51,071 bases of DNA from assembly GCA_900317155.1 (NCBI GenBank), contig ONFO01000028.1, forward strand, positions 1-51,071. Direction: 5' to 3'. The position numbers and the translations under genes were made by a program. The notes below the pieces were generated by a model. The model worked only from the letters and a program-made list of their open reading frames with translations, searched no databases and was not told the DNA's origin. The stretch's first letter is position 1. Every line of letters begins with the position of its first letter. This stretch comes from an uncultured Bacteroidales bacterium (lineage in GTDB: Bacteria > Bacteroidota > Bacteroidia > Bacteroidales > F082). This document shows positions 46,019-51,071 of this stretch, one piece after another.

Positions 46019-48824
46019 TGCTGGCTTCGCACAACATCCTGAACCCCTCGAATGGTGCACCTATCACGCTGCCTTCGCAGGACATGGTTTTGGGTCTGTA
46101 CTACATCACCAAGCCTCGTAAGAGCACGCCTGATCATCCCGTGAAGGGCGAAGGCATGTCGTTCTACTCTCCAGAAGAGGTGATCATCGCCCACAATGAA
46201 GGCCGTGCCGACATGCATGCCGTCATCAAGGTGCGCGTCAAGGTGCGTGAGGAGGACAAACTCGTCACGAAACTGGTCGAGACCACCGTGGGCCGTGTCA
46301 TCTTCAACCAAGTGGTTCCCGATGACTTTGGCTTCATCAACGAACTGTTGACTAAGAAGTCACTTCGTAGCATCGTCGGCGACATGGTGCGTATGGAAGG
46401 CACTGCCGTCACGACCAAGTTCCTTGACGATATCAAGAACATGGGTTACTATCAGGCTTATAAAGGTGGCTTGTCGTTCAATTTGGGTAACGTCCTTGTT
46501 CCCCAGATGAAGAGCAACCTCATCTCCGATGCTAACTCGAAGGCCGCTGAGATCCGTGAGTTCGAAAAGATGGGCTTCATGGGTCCCAACGAGCGTTATA
46601 ACCAAATCGTTGACCTTTGGACCGACGTCAACGCCAAGCTCACCCAAGAGGTGATGAAGGTGTTGTCGAGCGACGACCAAGGCTTCAACCCAGTGTATAT
46701 GATGCTGCACTCTGGTGCTCGTGGTTCTGAAGCTCAGGTGTCACAGCTTTGTGGTATGAGAGGTCTGATGGCCAAGCCTATGAAGGCTGGTTCAGGCGGC
46801 TCCGAAATCATTGAGAACCCGATTCTGTCGAACTTTCAGGAAGGTCTGTCCGTGTTGGAGTACTTCATCTCCACCCACGGTGCCCGTAAGGGTTTGGCCG
46901 ATACCGCTCTGAAGACCGCTGACGCTGGTTACTTGACCCGTCGTCTGGTCGACGTGGCTCACGATGTCATCATCACCGAGAAGGACTGCGGCACGCTCCG
47001 TGGTATGACCATCTCGCGTGGTGAAGAAATCAAGGAGCCTGGCAAGCACTCCTTATTATATGACCGTATCCTTGGTCGTGTGGCCTTGCACGATGTGTTC
47101 CATCCTCAGACGGGCGAACTTATCGCTGCCAGTGGCCAAGAGCTTAACGAAGCCCTCGCCGAGGCCATTGACGAATCGCCGTTGGAGAGCGTTGAAATCC
47201 GTTCCGTGTTGACTTGCGAGTCGAAGCGTGGCGTGTGTGCCAACTGCTACGGTCGTAACCTGTCGTCGAGCAAGCTGGTGCAGAAAGGTGAGGCTGTGGG
47301 CGTCATCGCCGCTCAGTCCATCGGTGAGCCTGGCACCCAACTGACCCTGCGTACCTTCCACTCTGGTGGTAAGGCTTCGAAGGGCCTGGTGGCCAACAGC
47401 ACTGAAGCCAAGTATGATGGCTATCTCGAAATCGATGAGCTCCGTTCCGTTGAAGTCGACAAGGAGGGTGACAAGTATCAGATTGTCATCGGTCGTTCGG
47501 CTGAATTGAAGCTGCATGACAACCATACCGACGTCGTTTTGATGACGACCATCATCCCATACGGTGCCAAGTTGTTCTTCAAGTCTGGCGATCAGGTGAA
47601 GAAAGGCGACAAGATTTGCGAATGGGATCCTTACAATGCCACCATCATTTCTGAGCACAGTGGTAAGGTTCGCTTCGAGAACGTGATTGAAGGTGTGACC
47701 TATCGTAATGAGACCATCGCTGAGACTGGCTTCATTGAGCGAGTCATCATCGAAGGTAAGAGAGGCGCCAAGAACCCGCTCATCGATATCGTTGATGAAA
47801 ATGGCGAGATTTTGGTCTCTTATGACTTGCCCGTTGATGCCCACGTTATCGTTGGCGAAGGCGATGCCATCACCGCTGGTGACCAACTGGTGCGTATCCC
47901 GCGTAACGTTTCTGGTGGCGGTGATATCACGGGCGGTCTGCCGCGTGTGCAAGAGCTGTTTGAAGCCCGTAACTCCATCGACCCAGCCATCGTTTCCGAA
48001 ATCGACGGCATCGTCCACCTTGAGAAGAAACTGAAGCGTGGCAACCGTGAGGTCGTGGTCACTGCCAAGACTGGCGAAGAGAAGCGTTACCTCATTCCGA
48101 CTTCGAAGCAGATCCTGGCTCAAGAGAACGACTTCGTGAAAGCTGGTCAGCCGCTTTCGGAAGGTGTCATCACACCGGCCAGCATCTTGGCCATCATGGG
48201 CCCGATGAAGGTGCAGGAATACATCGTCAACGAGGCGCAGAGCGTGTACCGTCAACAAGGTGTGGTCATCAACGACAAGCACTTTGAGGTCATCGTGCGC
48301 CAGATGATGCGTAAGGTCGAGATCCTCGATCCAGGCGACACCCGCTTCTTGCAAGGCGAGCTGGTCAACAAGCTGACCTTCCAAGAGGAGAACGACGACA
48401 TCTACGGTAAGTTCTTTGTTGAGGACAATGGCGCTTCCGAAAAGTTGCAGAAGGGCGAAATCGTTTCGGCCATGAAGCTGCGCGAGGAAGAGTCCGCACT
48501 GAAGCGTAAGGACTTGACCCTGCCTACCGTGCGTCCTGCACGTCCGGCAACGGCTACCCAGGTGCTGCAAGGTATCACCCGTGCTGCTTTGGCTACCGAC
48601 AGCTTCATCTCGGCTGCCTCCTTCCAGGAGACCACCAAGGTGCTGACCAACGCCGCCATCGCAGCCAAGAGCGACTTCCTGCTCGGCATGAAGGAGAACG
48701 TGATCGTCGGTCACAAGATTCCTGCCGGCACAGGTCTGCGCGAGTATGAGGACTTGATTGTGGGTTCTCGTGAAGAGTACGAGGAACTGCAAGAAAAGGC
48801 CGCTCTCTAACAAGTGTTGAACTG

Positions 48825-48857
48825 AGCGGGGACGGCCACTGGTTGTCCCCGCTTTTT
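48825..48857 (+). terminator. Rho-independent terminator after rpoC
   Basis: AGCGGGGAC (48825-48833) pairs with GTCCCCGCT (48845-48853), then a T run. It ends 14 bases before the DUF3467 ATG, so that gene may be expressed by read-through. Confidence 0.85.
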
Positions 48858-48871
48858 AAATAGAAAAATTT

Positions 48872-49183
48872 ATGGAAAACAACAATCAGAAAAACCAACT
48901 GAATATTGAAATCAGCGACGAAGTGGCCGAGGGCAAATACTCCAATCTCGCCATCATCACCCACTCGCCCAATGAATTTATTGTTGACTTCGCCCAGATG
49001 ATGCCTGGCACACCTAAGGCGAAAGTACGCTCAAGAGTGATTTTGAACCCCTTGAACGCCAAGCGTCTGTACAAGGCTTTGGCCGACAATATCGCCAAAT
49101 ACGAGCAGCAGTTTGGCACCATTCAGGATGTGGGTAGCAATGTCGCCCAGTTCCCGATAGGCACGCCTACGGCACAGGCTTGA
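48872..49183 (+). CDS. DUF3467-domain protein
   Basis: A 103-residue protein: LNIEISDEVAEGKYSNLAIITHSPNEFIVDFAQMMPGTPKAKVRSRVILNP is the DUF3467 signature. The family has no assigned chemistry and is regularly found next to rpoC in Bacteroidota, a hint of a role linked to transcription. It lies directly after the rpoC terminator. Confidence 0.92.
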   Translation: MENNNQKNQLNIEISDEVAEGKYSNLAIITHSPNEFIVDFAQMMPGTPKAKVRSRVILNPLNAKRLYKALADNIAKYEQQFGTIQDVGSNVAQFPIGTPTAQA

Positions 49184-49203
49184 TCAACATCACGTGTCAT
49201 TGT

Positions 49204-49255
49204 GAAATCGACCGTCTATGTCATTCCCTTTGGGAATCTATAGGCGGTCGATTTC
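49204..49255. other. Long two-part hairpin after the DUF3467 gene
   Basis: A 16-bp outer stem (49204-49219 with 49240-49255, one G-T wobble) and a 6-bp inner stem (ATTCCC/GGGAAT, loop TTT) make almost all of 52 bases self-complementary. There is no T run. Terminator, mRNA-end protector or a small mobile-element remnant are all possible. Confidence 0.6.
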
Positions 49256-49279
49256 GTAAACATAAGCATCTGTAATGCA

Positions 49280-50074
49280 ATGAAACATATCCTCTTTTTA
49301 CTGCTAACGTTGATGTTCGGCCCTTTCTTGCTGGCTCAAGAAAACGAAAATCAATTGCCCGGTACAAGCCTGTTTGAAGCCCATCATCATATCGAAGGTA
49401 ATGACACGCTTCCGTATCGTCTCTACCGCTCAGAGAAAGCCGATACGATGACAGAAGCCTTGCCCTTGGTCATCTTCCTGCATGGCGCAGGAGAGCGCGG
49501 CAATGACAATTCTATGCAGTTGAAGCATTGCATCAAGTATTTCCTTGATGACACTGTGACAAGCCGTTATCCCTTCCTGTTGATGGTTCCGCAATGCCCA
49601 AATGACAGACGCTGGGCGAATACCGATTGGAGCCTGCCAGAGCACACGATGGACAGCATGCCCACGGCAGAGCTGCGTGGTGTGATGGCCGTGCTTGACA
49701 ACCTTGTTGATGTTGGTGCCGTGGATTCGACTCAAGTTTACATTTGTGGCATTTCCATGGGAGGTTTTGGCACTTGGGATGCCTTGCAGCGTTGGCCAGA
49801 GAAGTTTGCGGCAGCCATTGCCATCTGCGGTGGGGGAGACCTTGCATACGCCGAGGCCATGAAGGACATTCCAGTATATGTTTTTCACGGTTTGCTTGAT
49901 GGCGTGGTTATGCCTTCGCGGAGCATACAGATGTACAACGCATTAAAGGATGTCGGCAATGAGGAGGCCATTCTGGTCACTTATCCCGAAATGGGTCATG
50001 TGTGTTGGAATGAGGCTTTTTCTACGGCGGGGTTGTTTGAGTGGTTGTTTGGGAAGAGGAAAGAATTGTATTAA
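49280..50074 (+). CDS. Exported alpha/beta hydrolase (carboxylesterase-like)
   Basis: A 264-residue protein with a signal peptide (ending LLAQ). The oxyanion segment FLHGAGERGND, the nucleophile elbow GISMGGFG (Ser ~159), the acid in FHGLLDGVV and the His in EMGHVCW form the Ser-Asp-His triad. Lacking a propeller domain, it resembles the phospholipase/carboxylesterase and PHB-depolymerase-like group rather than full prolyl oligopeptidases. Inferred: hydrolysis of an ester, possibly from plant or host polymers, in the periplasm. Substrate unknown. Confidence 0.85.
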   Translation: MKHILFLLLTLMFGPFLLAQENENQLPGTSLFEAHHHIEGNDTLPYRLYRSEKADTMTEALPLVIFLHGAGERGNDNSMQLKHCIKYFLDDTVTSRYPFLLMVPQCPNDRRWANTDWSLPEHTMDSMPTAELRGVMAVLDNLVDVGAVDSTQVYICGISMGGFGTWDALQRWPEKFAAAIAICGGGDLAYAEAMKDIPVYVFHGLLDGVVMPSRSIQMYNALKDVGNEEAILVTYPEMGHVCWNEAFSTAGLFEWLFGKRKELY

Positions 50075-50076
50075 GG

Positions 50077-50106
50077 TTGCATTCGTCGAAATAATTTGTA
50101 TTTTTG
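50077..50106 (+). promoter_or_regulatory. Promoter of the toxin-antitoxin-like pair
   Basis: TTG (50077-50079) and TATTTTTG (50099-50106) are 19 bases apart, 20 bases before the ATG at 50127. Confidence 0.65.
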
Positions 50107-50126
50107 CAATCTAATTATCCTTGAAA

Positions 50127-50303
50127 ATGGAATACAATCAGAATGATAATGTGATAACCAAGGCATCGGAGCCTGCTGTTGCTTATGAGGTATTAACACC
50201 TCAAGTGGACTCTGTGGAAATCGAAAGGGAATGCCTTTCTTTGGAAGAGTCAAAGCGGTTGTTACTTGAGAAGGTTCACAAACATTATCATTCGAAATCA
50301 TGA
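50127..50303 (+). CDS. Putative antitoxin of a type II toxin-antitoxin pair
   Basis: A 58-residue protein, EYNQNDNVITKASEPAVAYE then ECLSLEESKRLLLEKVHKHY. There is no full DNA-binding domain, only a charged helical C-terminus. Its ATG-TGA end overlaps the next gene by four bases (50300-50303). Small size, overlap and own promoter fit an antitoxin neutralising the RelE/ParE-like protein. By sequence alone it is unrecognised; the call rests on the context. Confidence 0.6.
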   Translation: MEYNQNDNVITKASEPAVAYEVLTPQVDSVEIERECLSLEESKRLLLEKVHKHYHSKS

Positions 50304-50611
50304 AAGTCTTTATTGACAAGGCCGTACATGAAGAAATTGTGTCGTTCTATGAAGCGGCAATGAATCACCATATTACTCTTGACGAAGCTACCGTTCTTAA
50401 AAAGATTGACAGGTTGTATGATGCATTAGAGTCACTTGGCATTTATGCTGAGAATTACCCTATAGCCCGCTTGAAATCAGATTGGATTTCAAAAGGTTAT
50501 CAAGAGTTTATCTGCGAGGATTTTCATTTTGCATATCGCATATATGTGTTAGAAGATGGTGAGAGGATTGTCCGTGTGCATGATGCGGTTCATAGTTTGT
50601 TGTATCATTGA
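50300..50611 (+). CDS. RelE/ParE-superfamily toxin-like protein
   Basis: A 103-residue protein with the small beta-sheet layout of RelE/ParE toxins: a helical N-terminus (HEEIVSFYEAAM, EATVLKKIDRLYDALESLG), then strands with ARLKSDWISKGYQEFICEDFHFAYRIYVLEDGERIVRVHDAVHS, the Arg and His near the C-terminus being typical active-site positions. Known: RelE-type toxins cut mRNA on the ribosome and ParE-type toxins inhibit gyrase; which applies is not readable here. Overlap with the preceding 58-residue gene supports a TA module. Confidence 0.7.
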   Translation: MKVFIDKAVHEEIVSFYEAAMNHHITLDEATVLKKIDRLYDALESLGIYAENYPIARLKSDWISKGYQEFICEDFHFAYRIYVLEDGERIVRVHDAVHSLLYH

Positions 50612-50714
50612 GGTGTTGATAAAAATTGGTTTTGCAATGTATTGATTATGTGTATTTTATGTTGTAATTAACAAAATTCTTTGTTGATTTAGTCTGAATA
50701 TCAGACCTTTTGTG

Positions 50715-50722
50715 TACTTTTG
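50715..50722 (+). promoter_or_regulatory. -7 element TACTTTTG with no gene downstream
   Basis: A good -7 box. On this strand no credible protein gene follows, only the structured element at 50728-50824, so it may drive a small RNA. A -33 box at the right distance is not obvious. Confidence 0.45.
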
Positions 50723-50727
50723 AAGTC

Positions 50728-50824
50728 CCTTGTGAATGAAACAAGGCACCGAACCTGGAGAAAACCTCCTGTCATATCAAAGGCGGCAGTCGGTTGATCA
50801 TTCTTTGGTTGGTTCGGCACCTTG
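50728..50824. ncRNA. Structured element, possible small RNA
   Basis: The arms 50742-50755 and 50811-50824 close a long helix. Read on the minus strand they pair over 14 bases with two G-U pairs; on the plus strand there is a CA/CA internal loop. Inside lie a GGAG/CTCC hairpin and a CAAAG/CTTTG pair, forming a three-way junction. CCTTGT (50728-50733) could instead pair with ACAAGG (50741-50746), which would open the base of the long helix. The plus-strand promoter (50715-50722) argues for the plus strand, the G-U pairs for the minus strand. No known RNA family is recognised. Confidence 0.4.
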
Positions 50825-50851
50825 ACTCAACACATAGAAGCGTCGTCTGCT

Positions 50852-51070
50852 TTATTCTTTGGCGGGAATTTCAGACGGCGTTTCTTTTTTGCCCTTACGA
50901 CGGCGCACCTTGGCGTTCTCTGCCCTGATTTGGGCATCGACGAGCCGGGCAAATGCCGCGTAAGTGGCGAGGTCCTCGTTGCACTTGGCTTCGAGATGCA
51001 CCACCAGCTTCTGGTTGATGTATTCGACAATCTCGTCCTTCAGGTCAGTGGCCGATAGGGTCTTGTCCTT
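50852..51070 (-). CDS. Unrecognised gene, 3' part (runs off the window)
   Basis: An open minus-strand frame enters at the right edge and ends at TAA (50854-50852), encoding 72 residues with no start codon in the window. The sequence (TDLKDEIVEYINQKL, HLEAKCNEDLATYAAFARLVDAQI, then a basic tail NAKVRRRKGKK) has normal coding composition and a helical, charged character. No domain is recognised. The frame continues beyond the window, and the structured element begins 28 bases after its stop. Confidence 0.6.
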   Translation of the reverse strand, partial: KDKTLSATDLKDEIVEYINQKLVVHLEAKCNEDLATYAAFARLVDAQIRAENAKVRRRKGKKETPSEIPAKE

Positions 51071-51071
51071 C

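Noticed and set aside
47056-48813. A 585-codon open frame on the minus strand inside rpoC, and many similar antisense frames across rpoB, tuf and the helicase
   Set aside because: They mirror the codon bias of the strongly conserved genes on the other strand, lack family resemblance and lack their own promoters.
50822-51058. Plus-strand open frame at the right edge
   Set aside because: The opposite strand over the same bases carries a frame with much more protein-like composition, ending at 50852.

Overview
The window comes from a member of the Bacteroidota, most likely an uncultured Bacteroidales. Four things point there: repeated promoters of the phylum's own type (-7 TAnnTTTG, with -33 TTTG/TTG about 19-21 bases upstream), a C-terminal type IX secretion sorting domain, several Bacteroidota-specific families (DUF4421, DUF2490, DUF3467 beside rpoC), and the gene order rpsU-xerC-hpf-tRNAs-tuf-trnW-secE-nusG-rplKAJL-rpoBC-DUF3467. 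I cannot name the genus from sequence alone. No CRISPR array, prophage or insertion sequence was found, and no gap between genes exceeds 300 bases.

Bases 1-8000 hold cell-surface genes: a degenerate retropepsin-like exported protein, an AraC regulator, and two carbohydrate-binding beta-helix proteins of the Cthe_2159 type (one a T9SS cargo, one a lipoprotein) followed by a DUF2490 outer-membrane protein. Bases 8146-12837 encode a 1563-residue exonuclease-RecQ-UvrD fusion. Bases 12872-15730 form a redox-defence cluster: a Nim-like flavoprotein, a nitroreductase, an OhrR-type one-cysteine regulator with two matching operator palindromes, a ferritin-like protein and a glutathione peroxidase. A 59-residue winged-helix protein coupled to a radical SAM enzyme follows.

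Bases 17264-29910 mix envelope and metal-ion functions: a GH20 hexosaminidase, a MetA-like outer-membrane protein, an AI-2E-family permease, DUF4421, a His-rich zinc-type P1B ATPase, two paralogous beta-barrel proteins flanking a PAP2-VanX fusion, a DUF1905 gene and a remnant of an ABC permease, a CDF metal transporter and a SanA-like protein. Bases 29915-33817 (minus strand) are a compact operon tatA-tatC-NapH/NapG-like ferredoxin-aldo/keto reductase, in which the Tat genes sit with a predicted Tat lipoprotein substrate.

Bases 34009-49183 are the translation/transcription core with five tRNAs. Both large RNA polymerase genes are broken here: rpoB by a perfect 40-bp tandem duplication and rpoC by an inferred ~55-bp deletion just before the catalytic NADFDGD motif. 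Each shifts the frame while both flanks stay intact. As both genes are essential, assembly or strain-mixing error is the first explanation, but it should be checked against reads.

The window ends with an alpha/beta hydrolase, a small toxin-antitoxin-like pair, a promoter followed by a structured, possibly RNA-encoding element, and the 3' part of an unrecognised minus-strand gene that runs off the end.
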